NCBI GenBank assembly: GCA_003508835.1
Contig: PUFA01000003.1
Location: forward strand, 17,461,501-17,525,500
From: Eonycteris spelaea
Taxonomy: Eukaryota; Chordata; Mammalia; Chiroptera; Pteropodidae
DNA length: 64,000 nucleotides
Direction of reading: 5' to 3'
Under the pieces are notes generated by a model. That model saw only the letters and a list, made by a program, of their open reading frames with translations, was not told where the DNA came from and did not search any database. Of this stretch, positions 25,291 through 43,218 are shown in pieces. How positions within the stretch are numbered: position 1 is the stretch's first letter; each line of letters begins with the position of its first letter. The position numbers were made by a program, and so were the translations under genes.

Positions 25291-26477
25291 AACTGATGAC
25301 ATCCTGTACTTCACACTGTTCCATGTACTCTCTCACCTGGACATACTTTCCAAAGGGCTAGGGCCATTTCCACCAGCCTTTCGAACGGAGAATGCAGACC
25401 ACCAGACATCAAAGAGTACTCAGTGACATGCTTGCACTGGTAGTTAAAACATTAAAATACTTCCAAACCCTACCACCTGGCACCCTGCCCTCCCCAGGTC
25501 CCCTCTCTCCAATACCTCCCCAAATCCAGCAACCCTGACATGGTGCTGGGAGCTGAAAGCTAGGGAGTGGGGGCTTCAGGATGCTGGCCTTGGTCCTTGT
25601 AGTGCTAACCCTGTAGTTAAATATTGTTAATATCACTTCTGCTTCCTCCCCCTTCTCTTTCCACAAATCAGTTCCTCCTCCCAACTTCCTCATTCTCCAG
25701 TTTACGCTGCAAGAGCCCTCCTTTCCTCTTCCCTACTGCTCACCTTCAATTCGTGGCATTGTCCTGTCCCTCTGCTGCAGCTTCCACCTGCTCCACCCTG
25801 GAGCAGACCCTTTCTACTCCAAGCCCCATTTCCTTGGTTCCTGCTGGACTCTCCATCCCACCTGCCTTCCTCCTCCATCCTTGAAGCAAGTCATTCAAGG
25901 CCAAAGCCTTGTTTCTTCATGAGAAATCTATTCTCTAACCAAGGGGGTGATCCTATCCTGGAAATACCCTCTCCATTAGAGCTCCTTATACAGAGAAGGT
26001 ATTTCATGAATATGTATTAAATTCGGTCAACTGATACCCACTCTGTTTGTAAAGTTCCCTACCTTACCCAATCACATCGTCCTTGAAACATGAAAGTCAT
26101 TGCCATCCCCTCAGTGCTCACAACAGCCCTTGCCTCCCCGCCCTGAGAGTGTGAAAGTCTCACAGGCAGCCCCTGAGCCCTCCAACAGATTCCCTGCTGC
26201 CCCTCTTCTTTCAAGTCCTGGTTGACTGTCCCTTCTGCCTGACTCCTGAGCATCCAAGACAAGGCACTATAGCAGCTGTTCGGAGCTCAGCTGATGGTAA
26301 CACCCAGTTGGAGCTGAAGGAGAAGGATATATTCATATGAAGTTCCAGTGGTTTAACCACAAACTTCCTCTGGCACTGCCATGGAGGACAGACATATAGA
26401 CAGCTATTCTGGGACACTTGCTGAGTGCCACCCTTCTTGAGGCACTCACTGAGTATTTGGTCCACACGCTCCTGCTC

Positions 26478-26665
26478 CACTATTAAGCAGCTCTAGGACC
26501 TTGGGAATGTTGCTTAACCTCTCTGCCACTCCGTTTCCTCATCTGTGAAATGGGATAATAAGTAATCTACCCCACAGGGTAGTTGTGCTGCTTAAATGAG
26601 TAGCATGTGTGAAGCATTTAGCGGAGCTTTCCAAAGATCCTGTGCAAAGTACTATTAGCTACCAA
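26478..26665 (+). repeat. MIR SINE
   Basis: 'ctctaggaccttgggaatgt' plus 'tttcctcatctgtgaaatgg' plus 'cacagggtagttgtgctgct' is an almost complete MIR core and right part. Confidence 0.8.
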
Positions 26666-26954
26666 TTGTTTATATTGACATAAACGTCACAGAAAATTAG
26701 AGATGGAAGATACTCTTTGTAAATTATCTCTCAAGATCCCAGGTAACTTCTGAAAGTACAACCCAAAAAGTTTTTGCCCCCACATCATCACACAACCTCT
26801 AAATCCCAACCCAGATCTCATTTCTGCCCCCTCCCCTTCTCACGCCTGCAAGAATGCATCCAGAGCAACTGGGGGGCTCCCTTACTGTGGCCTGGGAGCC
26901 CTTTGAGGATTCAGTTCTCACCCCACCACATGCCCTGTCGGCCTTACAGATCTA

Positions 26955-27260
26955 CTTTGCTTGGTCAGCAACTATTTGCTGAGCACCCATTATTTCAACC
27001 TATGCAAGGGGCAGTGGCATTGGAAGCCAGCACAGTACTTGTCCACAAGGTGCTCGCATGTTTGTAGGCCCCAAATTCAAAACCGTAAACTAACAAATAC
27101 TATGAAGAACAAGGATGTACACCAAGTGAACAGGTGACAGGGCCTGTTTGGTGTAATTAGGAAAAACTCCCCTGAAGAGGTGACATCTGGGTCAAGATCT
27201 GAAAATTGGGTGGCATGCCTTGTGGGCTGGGGAAACAGGTCTCTCTGCTTTGCTTTTTCC
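26955..27260. repeat. L2 fragment
   Basis: 'caactatttgctgagcaccc', 'ccacaaggtgctcgcatgtt' and 'cccctgaagaggtgacatct' match the order of an L2 3' segment. Confidence 0.55.
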
Positions 27261-28129
27261 CACAATGCCTGTCATGGAACCCCGAAGTTCTATATTCTAC
27301 ACAAAGAATTCCCAGGCCCCCACACAGGACCATCTATGAGGTCGTTCAAGCTCTTTGTGAATCTCCATGATCCTGCACCCTATAGGTGGGCAGTGCCCCG
27401 AGAATCTCAAAAATTCCAGGAAAAAGGACCTCACAGGCAGGATATTCACTGTCCCTGACTCTGCATTGCCAGTTTTATCCAACCAGCAGCCCATGATGGG
27501 GGACAAGGACCTGCCAGGCAGCTGTGAAGCTAAATGGAAAGCAAGCAGTGTTCCAAGTAAGGAGTTGCCACCACTTGGCAGCTGTAGGTCAACTTTGAGG
27601 TGTGCTGACTTCCTGCTCCTTTCTTAAAGGGATAATGGCAGTTCCTCCAAGTGAGAGGGTACACACCCTTGAGGGACACCTGGGGAGTGAGAAGACTGGA
27701 TAGAGGAAGCGGGCAGGCAGCCTGCTGCCTCCTGCTTGGGCCGGTCCTACACGGACTGGATGCCCCCACCAGCTCTAGGGTCTCACACACGTCGGCCTCC
27801 CTCTGTGCAGCGCCAGGGCCTGGGGAGGGGACTCAGGAAACTGGGCCAGATGGGCAGAGCAAGAGAACTCCTCTAGGTTCTACAGGGTAAAGTCGGGGCT
27901 AACGGGGCTCGGACAGGATGAAGGTTTCCAGGGACCTGGTAAAGAGCATCCCGTGGGGGTGACTGCTGCTGCCAGCCCAGCGAAGATTACCCCAGGTGCC
28001 CCCAAATCTGCCGACGGCGCAGCCTCCGGGGCCACTGGCCACTCTCCCCAGTCGAGTCGCTTCTCCCTTTGGGTCTCAATTTCCTCAACTGTGAGATGAG
28101 GGATGGATGTCCCCACTCTGTGGGGTCTC

Positions 28130-28740
28130 GGACTATTCCCGTCCGTGGGAGTACGAGCTGCTGGGGGTACGGGGGCAGAAGAGAACGCAGGGACGAGACC
28201 CGAAGGCTTGCAGACGCGCGGCCGGGTAGGCGCCGCAGCAGAGAGAGAACCGTGGCCGGGTGTCCGCGCGGGTTCTGACCCTGAGCAGCGGGACCAGGAT
28301 CTCCAGCGCCAGCCGGATCCCCGGGCGCCCCAGGCGCGCGGCGCCGCGCACGGTCCCGGAGTGGTGCGGACCTGGGGCGCCCGTCCGCTTGCCCGTGGCG
28401 CGGCCCCGCGCTGGCCGCCTGCCCCGGCGGGTCGCGAGCCTGGAAATCTGCCCCCCGCCCCGCGGACTTACCCAGAAGTTCCCCTTGAACAGTGATCCCG
28501 TCATGGCCGGCGCGCGAGCTGGATCGGAGCAGAGAGGAGCAGCTGCGGCGGTGGGGAAGCCTGGCGGTCACGGCGGGTAGTCCCGCAGCCCAGCCCTGGA
28601 GTCGCACGGTCGGGGAGGGCCCGCCCCGCAGTGCTAAACCACGCCCGAAGCCGACCGCCAGGCTGGTGCGCTCCGCCTCCCGCCCCACCCGCCCCACGAG
28701 CGCCTGAAGCCCGGAGCCCGGCTCTCAAGTCCCGCCCGCC
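28130..28740 (-). promoter_or_regulatory. PSTPIP2: CpG island and PSTPIP2 promoter
   Basis: GC content and CpG density rise sharply against the AT-rich surroundings. GC boxes such as ccccgcccc appear on the plus strand around 28,451 and 28,618, and no TATA box is near. The island covers the translation start of PSTPIP2 at 28,504, so transcription must start to the right of it, probably between about 28,510 and 28,720. Many open frames cross the island on both strands, as expected from its low stop-codon density, and none shows a domain. Confidence 0.75.
28472..28504 (-). CDS. PSTPIP2: PSTPIP2 exon 1, coding part
   Basis: The minus strand reads ATG then 11 codons giving MTGSLFKGNFW, directly followed by a consensus splice donor GTAAGT at 28,471-28,466. 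Human PSTPIP2, as I recall it, begins MTRSLFKGNFW with the exon junction at the same place. PSTPIP2 (MAYP) is a cytosolic F-BAR protein of about 334 residues, mainly in myeloid cells. It bends membrane, binds PEST-type tyrosine phosphatases and restrains inflammatory signalling. Only the extreme N terminus of the F-BAR domain is in this window; the rest lies to the left beyond position 1. One residue differs (Gly for Arg at position 3). The identification rests on an 11-residue match, the exact donor, the CpG island and synteny with ATP5F1A and HAUS1. Confidence 0.88.
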
Positions 28741-29334
28741 GACAGGTTTAAAGACCCCAGGGTCAGCCAGCGATTAACTAGCGAGCCCTTTTCAGGAAGC
28801 CTCAGGGACTTGGAAGGAACTGGTCCAGTCGCCTGCCCGAATTCGGCTCCGGCCCTGCCCACAAGCCCCCTCCGTTCTCGACCGAATTCCACGCAGAGAA
28901 ATCCAAGTTCAGCGGAGTGATGGAGAAGCCCCCGCCTGATTAGAGGGTGGTCGCGTGGACCGGGTCGGCTCGTTTAAGCCTGAGGACCGACAGTACCAGC
29001 GGCCACGTGAGGTGTAGACAGACGCTTTGCAAGGCCCCAGGTGTGTGGGCTGCAGACCAGCCCTTGGGGCACGTTTCAGTCTAGAAATAATGGAAAGTCA
29101 TTGATACTGTTTCCCCTAGACTCTTGGTCACCTAGGAGCTCAGCTCCTCCCTTTCCAGGTATCTGAGATCCTGAGGGATAGTTTGCAAAGGCTACCTTCT
29201 TTACCAGTTTACCAAGGCCCTTCTTTACCAATCCCACTCCAGCAATAGGATCCCAGAGCTTCCTCTCCCTCCACTTTCATAACACCCTCATAAAACATAA
29301 TCCCAGGGCAAGTTGGACCCATCCCTGCTTTGCT

Positions 29335-29410
29335 GCAAGGTGCTCTTAGCCAAAACTGAAGCCCAGAAATGCCGAATGACTTGCCCAAGATCACAGAGTA
29401 TTTAAGAGAG
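29335..29410. repeat. MIR SINE fragment
   Basis: 'atgacttgcccaagatcaca' followed by 'gag' is the most conserved MIR phrase. Confidence 0.55.
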
Positions 29411-30394
29411 TGCTCATGCCCAGCTCATACCCCCAGGGCGCTTGCCTCACCAGCAGGTTCTAGTTCTATCCAGACAGTTAAAGAGCAATTGCTGGGCTAT
29501 CTGAAGGACAACCAAAAGGTGGTCTGGTATGGCAACCCAGGCCCAAAATGATGAAATCCCACCAGCAGAGTCATCCACAACTACAATGATAGGGAGGTGG
29601 CCTCCAGCCTTGGGTCACTCTGAGGGCATGCATCCTTTCATCTGGCTGTTCCTATCTTTGAAAACGGTGAAGTTAGAAGGAAGGGATGGATGGCAGCACC
29701 ATCAGGGGCAGCGGGACAAGTTAAACCACAGGAAGGTTAGAAATAGTGCCAACTGGGGAAATGAAAGAAGCTGAAAAGCCCAAAACAGGACCAAGACTTT
29801 TCTTGGACGTTTTCAAGATTTTAGAACAAATATTTTACATATAATTCTAATTGTTTAAATTTTAATTATATATAAAATATATGTATATTATAATCTTAGA
29901 AAGTCTTACAAGCTCTCATGTTACATTGTGCTTATTTTCCAGGATCTAGCCCCAAAGATACCTGAACTCTTTCACCACCTGGTGGCAAGATTGAAAATTG
30001 CAAATGGTTGTTCCTGCTGCTCATCCCTCTTTTATTAATAAGCTCATCACCTGGACAGGTGTTGTAGAGACAAGTAAAATGTGTACTATATCCAAGGGTC
30101 TATAACAAATCTGGAGCATTTTACCAAACAAAGTTAAATAACACTACTATGGCAATTATGAAATAATTAAATTTAATGACCAATACATTTAAGATGACCT
30201 AATATTTTGGCATAATCTTCTTCCAATAATATACATTGCATGGTTAAGATTTTAATGTACATAAAATTTTGTGTTGTTTTTAAAATATTTCATAAATAAG
30301 TATTTTCTGGTCCTTAAATACATCTTTCCTAACAAGTCTGATTGCACAGTGCCCAAACTGACACTCTTGCATGTAAAATTGATTATCTTTGTGA

Positions 30395-30620
30395 AAAGAA
30401 ATTCAGCCATGCATTAACATTTAAAATACACCCATCTTTTGACCCAAAATGTCCATGTCAAAGAATTTACCCTAAAATGTATTCTCCCCTGTACAAAGAG
30501 AAACATTATAGCTATTCATGGCAGCATGGTTATTCTAGCAAAAGATTTGAAACAGAATAAGGATCTTTTCACTGAAATGGAATAAACAAATGGCAAATGG
30601 CAAAAAGAAATTAAATATCC
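30395..30620 (+). repeat. Degraded L1 3' fragment
   Basis: 'tttgacccaaaatgtccatg', 'agaatttaccctaaaatgta' and 'attcatggcagcatggttat' resemble an L1 3' region, heavily diverged. Confidence 0.45.
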
Positions 30621-31894
30621 ATTAAAATCACATTTCCTTTCATACTTTTGAAAACCTGGTATCTTCATCCCTCTCCCTCCTCCTTCCCTCTGCCAATCCA
30701 ACCTCACACTGATTATCAGGTTACTCTTTAATCTTTCATCCTTAAAACACTGCTTTCTTCATCTCTCTCTTCACAAAGCTACCAACTTTCCCTATTGCCC
30801 ACCAGAATTAAGTCCCAAACACCTCTGTCCAACCTGTCCCATCTCATTCCCCACTTCCTACCCTCACACTTTATGCCAGTCAGGCTCTTCTCTACCCTGC
30901 CACCCCACTTTGCTGGTGCTTTAAGGCTACTGGGTTGCACGTCCTTCTGCTCAAGTTCCATCTCATCACTTCCCTACCTTCTCCAGCCCCGTGCCGTCTC
31001 ACTTGAGCATCTTGAAGTTGTCATCTTTATCAAACTAGCCCTTAAAACATGACATATCCTTAGTCTTAATTTGTTCCTCATAGATATCTTACCTCTTCAA
31101 TTAGACTACGAAGCACCTCGAGATAAGGCTATTAGCCAATGAAGGTGGCCAGGGAACTCAATGAACTCTGATCCTCAAAAGCAATGACTATTTCAGTTCC
31201 CGTAGTCTAATCCCTCACTTCAGGAAGCGGAAGCAAACCTGGTAGGGGTACAGGCCAAGTAGCTAAAACCAAATGGGATCTCAGGACCAGCACCTGGCCA
31301 AGAACCCATGGTCCGAAAGCGTCAGAGGGCAGGAGTAAGGTATTATTAGGTTAGCCAGGTCAATGTCAAAAGTGGAGAGGCTGGATTTTGTCACTAAGGT
31401 TAGAAGCTGAGTAGATGGAGGAATGGAGTAAGAGGCTCAGGACAGGAATAGAACACACAGAAAAAAACATTCAGAAGGCTTCACTGCCCAGAGATTAGCT
31501 GTGCAGTGGTTGAGGTCTACCCTGGATCAAACAATGGTTAGAGTGGATACTATCAAAATTTGAATTTTGAGTGAGTCAAGTAAGAGACTCAAAGGATCCA
31601 TTTCTCATCAAAGTTTAAAAATGGAAAAACTTGAGTATCCACTGTCACAAAATAAACCTACTGTATGTGGAGGGCTTTCTTTTCATCAAAAGCTACCAAT
31701 GAGAGTGAACGATGAGCCACTGGAGAAGAAATTTATGATACATTTGTTCTACAAAGTACTCATATCCATTATGTATAGAGAATTTTGTAAAACAAAACAA
31801 ACCAGGATTTTCTAAGGCAGGGACAGACAATATGTCTGGAGCATCTTGTGCTGCCAGAAAGCACACACTTATGTACATAGGCAAGCAACCCCAA

Positions 31895-31958
31895 GTATGC
31901 ATGCATGCATGCATGCACACATGCACGCGCGCGCGCACGCACACACACACACACACAC
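31895..31958. repeat. (TGCA)n(CG)n(CA)n alternating tract
   Basis: Sixty-four bases of unbroken purine-pyrimidine alternation: TGCA units at about 31,898-31,917, CG units at about 31,925-31,937, then CA units to 31,958. Such tracts can adopt Z-DNA. Chance reading frames over it give Cys/Val/His-rich peptides. Confidence 0.9.
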
Positions 31959-32631
31959 TTGAGGAACAGAAGACAATTGAAAGGGTCCCCGTCCCCTCAT
32001 GGCCAAGGCTGGAACAATCTGAATAACAAAATAAACATTAGATCTAATTTGAGATCTCAATTAAAATGTCAGATGTTCTAAAGGACAACCAGCTGTCTCC
32101 TTAAAACACTCAATCTTGGAAAATAAGACTAATGAGAGTCTAGACTTCAAGAGGTTAAAATAGACAAAGTAAAAGGTAAACTTTGAACTCTAATTTTTAA
32201 AAATTACAGAAAACGACTAGGAGATATTTGGGGAAATTTCGATGTGGACTACATTTTACTCTATGTTAACTCTATTTCACAACTCCCCAATAAGCTATAT
32301 AAAAACCATTCTGTGATAGCCACTTGGCTGTCATATGGAAGAGCCATTAGGCACAGTATTTTTGCAGGCCTGGTGGCTGTGAGGTCTCCCATCTCACTAG
32401 TCTGTAATAAATAACATTTAAATCTCAGGAATCTGCTTCTCTTGTTCATAGTTGCAATAGAATGGGATGGGCTGTGGCTCAGCAAAACTACCAGGGAAAG
32501 GGCCACATAGGACAGGTGTCCTGGCAAGTTAAATGGGGAAAAGCCATTAATAAAGTGAGATGAAAAAATTGGATATGCATATGGAAAATGAAAAAAAATA
32601 GATCCGCACAAAAATATAACTCCAGATGAAC

Positions 32632-32720
32632 TGTGATGGTCAATTTTATGTGTCAACTTGGCCAGGCTGTTATCTGGCTTTTGATCAAATATCAGTTTAT
32701 CAAATGTGAACTTTGCCACA
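32632..32720. repeat. Old interspersed repeat fragment
   Basis: 'gtgatggtcaattttatgtg' followed by 'tcaacttggccaggctg' is a widely dispersed mammalian repeat start. I cannot assign the family with certainty. Confidence 0.45.
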
Positions 32721-32884
32721 TATACCCAGTTTATGAATTAAATTTATCACAAAACACTCTGGAATCTTGCAAAGATCTCAGCCATTAAGTTATCCAAGCC
32801 CATCGATTCTAACAGTGAAGTAAAAAGCTAAGTTTATTTACTAATTCTTCAAAGTAATCTCAGTTCTTTAAGAGTTAAACTACA

Positions 32885-33030
32885 GAAAACCACAAGGCAA
32901 TACGGAACCTTTATTTTTAATGTGATTTCTGTACAACTGGAGTATGAGAGTAATCCTTTTACAAATGGAACTTATTACTAGAAGAAACAATAACAAAACC
33001 AAACTAGTATTTGATGTGAATCCATGGAGT
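32885..33030 (-). terminator. ATP5F1A: ATP5F1A 3' UTR and polyadenylation signal
   Basis: The minus strand carries AATAAA at 32,915-32,910, about 115 bases after the stop codon (33,033-33,031). Cleavage is expected about 10-30 bases further on, near 32,885-32,895. A short 3' UTR is usual for nuclear OXPHOS genes. Confidence 0.8.
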
Positions 33031-40658
<7,628 letters not shown>

Positions 40659-40800
40659 CTTTGCAGATATTCTTCGGGTGGTTACTCTGCAGCCGCAGCC
40701 TCGGAACTGACTGGAACAAAATGGCCGAGCGGCGAGGAAGGTCAAGGCATCCGGCCCGCCTGACCCGGAAGTACCGCCCCTAGCTTTCCCTCCGGATGTA
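40659..40800 (-). promoter_or_regulatory. ATP5F1A: ATP5F1A promoter / 5' UTR region
   Basis: GC-rich, TATA-less sequence immediately upstream of the start codon. An ETS/NRF-2 (GABP) core CCGGAAGT lies at 40,765-40,772, and a YY1-like ATGGCC at about 40,721. Both are typical of nuclear OXPHOS gene promoters. The transcription start is not visible from sequence alone. Confidence 0.6.
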
Positions 40801-42940
40801 AATCTGCCTTTTACAGGGAGTGGGGGCGGTTACTTTTTTTTTTTTAAGTGTCATTTCAGATTGAAACTTCAAAAAATGAGTGGTTAGACCTTTTGCAGCT
40901 TTTCGGCCCAGGCATTCACTAGAGATTTACTTTGGTCTTTCGAGTTGACTTTGTGGTTGCCCGGGGCGAACCGCCCTGGGTAGCGGAACCCACTAAGTAA
41001 GCTGTTCCCAGGCCCCAACCCGGTTACAAGGGATGTTGGCGTCACCTCGTCCCCAGACGAGACTCGCTTTATAAGGATGCGGGTCGATAGTGTCCGGTCC
41101 GAAGGTACAGCTACTAAACATTGCAGCCGTAACAATAGTAAACAATTACCCGACCCCTAGGCGTGTCTACCGCAGAGCGCTTTCTGCCTAGCGGATTGAT
41201 AATCAGGTGGCGGGTTTTAAAGCCAGAATCTCTGAGTCGAAAATCTGGGCCTGTCTGAATTTTGACAAGCACCCGCACCATACGCACCTAAATTGGAGAA
41301 TCGCAATTCTTTCAGGTTCTACCCAATTGTCTGCGAATTAGGGCAAATTGTTTAAAAACTGTAGCAGGACAAGGAGTTCAAGTAAGAGTGGTTGGCAATC
41401 CTCCTGAGAATGGTCCAGAATCAGTACAGTAGTCTCTCTCCAGATTGGACTAGGGCTAGGTTGTCCTCTACTAGCAACTAGTTTCATGACAGTAGAGATT
41501 CTACTTTTCCATTTGGAGTAAAATAGAAAGGATGAAAATAACTTTCTGTACCAATCCGGTAAGATTGGAAAGATTGGAGCCAGACTTTTTTCTCAGAATT
41601 TTTGTGGTCCTCAGATTTTTGTGGTATGTACAGAATGGGGAGAGGGGCGTGTTTGGTATTTTGCGATAATGGAGACTATTAACTAACTTCGTTTGTAACT
41701 CTTCTGAGAAGCATCTTTCAGTTTCCACCACCAAATTCTGACTTGCACCCAAAATCTTAATGGGGGGAGGGAGGAGTCGCGGGAAGGGCGTCTGAATATC
41801 TTGAGTTAAAAAGGTCATCTCCTAAAACAGCTTGCAAATATATGGTCAGCAATCCCTTTCTTTAATATTCTGCCTTTCAGGGTGAGCCATAGGTAAGTAA
41901 ATACGACAGTTCTTCTGGGATTCAATCTCGTAGGAATAGTTAAGAAGAGGTAGGTAGGAATAGGAAAACTATCTGTTTATAAAGACAACAAAATTGCAGG
42001 AATAGTTTGTAAAATTAATAATGATTAATGCAGACAAAGGGCATAAAGATAACTTTTTTTCTCCCATTTATAGAGCTGTACCAACTTATAAGAAATGTGA
42101 TTACTAAGCAGATGTATTTGACTGGAACAGAATCAGAAAGCAATATGGTATTGACTAGTTAATAAAATTCCTTTGAAAAGAATCATTTCAAATATGCATA
42201 TGACTTAGGAGAAACGTATTTGGTGCTAAGTCTGACCCACAATTTAAACTACACATCACAGAAAGTCGACTACATGGTCTACCTTTCCTAACATAACACA
42301 GTATATACTACAGGAGGTTGCTGGACAACAGCATGGTATAACCTGAAGAGACCGAAACACCCAACTAAAGCCAGAACACTGTGGTCAGGTTCCAACACTA
42401 CCACCTAATCTTGGTCAAGTCATTTAATCTATGGGTGTGCTGTTTCATGAGAAAATATGTAAAATAATGTGTGTCCATCTATTTTACAAAGTTCCTGTGA
42501 AAACGAAACAAAAATAGGAAAACAGAAAAGTATACATTGCTGTAGCAATATAAAAAACCTCTCGCAGTGTTAATTAGCGTGATGGAGAGAGGAGAGAACT
42601 TTAGGGAAGGCAAGAAATAAATAGAGGAATGGCTGAGTGGCAGTGACAGTGCTAGCAGTTGGATGCTTTCAACCATTTTAAAAGTCTCCAGCACATTTAG
42701 TTCTTTGGTGGCGGAAACTACGAATAAGATTAAGATTTCTGCAGTTAATATTTACAGGGTAAAATAAAATTTCAAGCTAATGCACTCGGTGCGGAAGAAA
42801 CACAAACATCTGCTATCCAAAAAACAAGTTTCAAGTATTTAAGGCAAGTGAGTCAAGTGAGATATAAAAATATAAGAAAGAAAACACAGCCTGGTTCTAG
42901 GTGGCTTTACTTCTCATCCTGTAGATTATACCATGGAGGG
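40801..42940. other. ATP5F1A-HAUS1 head-to-head spacer
   Basis: About 2.1 kb separates the two divergent promoters. A diverged MIR-like piece ('cttggtcaagtcatttaatc') lies at about 42,380-42,480. Otherwise I see nothing recognisable; open frames here lack domains. Confidence 0.55.
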
Positions 42941-43066
42941 CGGAGGGAGAGGCGAGGTAGTAAACGAGAAGAGGTTTGGGGTGCTGGAAAGCAAGGAGAG
43001 GTTTGCGGTGCTTAGAGCCTCAGAACAGCTTGTCTAAGGGCTCAGCAGCCAGGAGTCCTAGTAAAA

Positions 43067-43087
43067 ACTACAACTCCCGGAAATCCC
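43067..43087 (+). promoter_or_regulatory. HAUS1: ZNF143/THAP11-type promoter motif
   Basis: ACTACAACTCCCGG followed by AAATCCC closely resembles the ACTACAAYTCCCRGMRTGC element bound by ZNF143 and THAP11 in many cell-cycle gene promoters. It sits about 110 bp before the HAUS1 start codon. Confidence 0.65.
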
Positions 43088-43173
43088 GGGCCCTGAGGGG
43101 GCGGGACCAACGGCGTGTGGGCGGGGCCTGCAAAGAGAGTGGGGCACTTCTCCCGCGAGGCGCTTCTCGAGAA

Positions 43174-43218
43174 ATGGCGGGAGAGGTGGCTATGGAAGCG
43201 CAGGAGAAAGAGGCGCAG
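43174..43218 (+). CDS. HAUS1: HAUS1 coding exon 1
   Basis: MAGEVAMEAQEKEAQ from the upstream ATG, or MEAQEKEAQ from 43,192. Donor CAG|GTGATG. Confidence 0.85.

Larger units (their letters stand above)
1..28465 (-). other. PSTPIP2: PSTPIP2 intron 1 (3' part lies outside window)
   Basis: Everything left of the PSTPIP2 exon 1 splice donor belongs to the first intron of this minus-strand gene. I looked for exon 2, which continues the F-BAR domain, and found no matching reading frame with splice sites, so the intron is at least 28.4 kb here. The stretch is AT-rich and dominated by old interspersed repeats, listed separately. Parts where I recognise nothing: about 1-1150, 7750-8940, 9020-9730, 12530-14530, 15150-16090, 16650-17080, 17170-18340, 21960-25060, 25290-26480 and 27260-28130. 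Confidence 0.75.
28741..32885. other. PSTPIP2-ATP5F1A intergenic spacer
   Basis: No gene is recognisable here. The space separates the 5' end of PSTPIP2 from the 3' end of ATP5F1A, both on the minus strand. It holds a MIR piece (about 29,335-29,410), a degraded L1 3' piece (about 30,395-30,620), an alternating purine-pyrimidine tract (31,895-31,958) and a short old repeat (about 32,632-32,720). I recognise nothing in the remainder. Open frames such as 32,261-32,719 on the minus strand have no domain and run through repeat sequence. Confidence 0.6.

Noticed and set aside
27987..28697. 236-codon minus-strand open frame and several overlapping frames in the CpG island
   Set aside because: Arg/Gly/Pro-rich peptides without domains, caused by few stop codons in GC-rich DNA. 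The real coding part here is the 33-nt PSTPIP2 exon 1 in another frame.
42976..43173. Open frame continuing 66 codons upstream of the HAUS1 start
   Set aside because: It includes an ATG at 42,976, but the region holds the promoter motifs and GC boxes, so it is most likely upstream of or at the transcription start.
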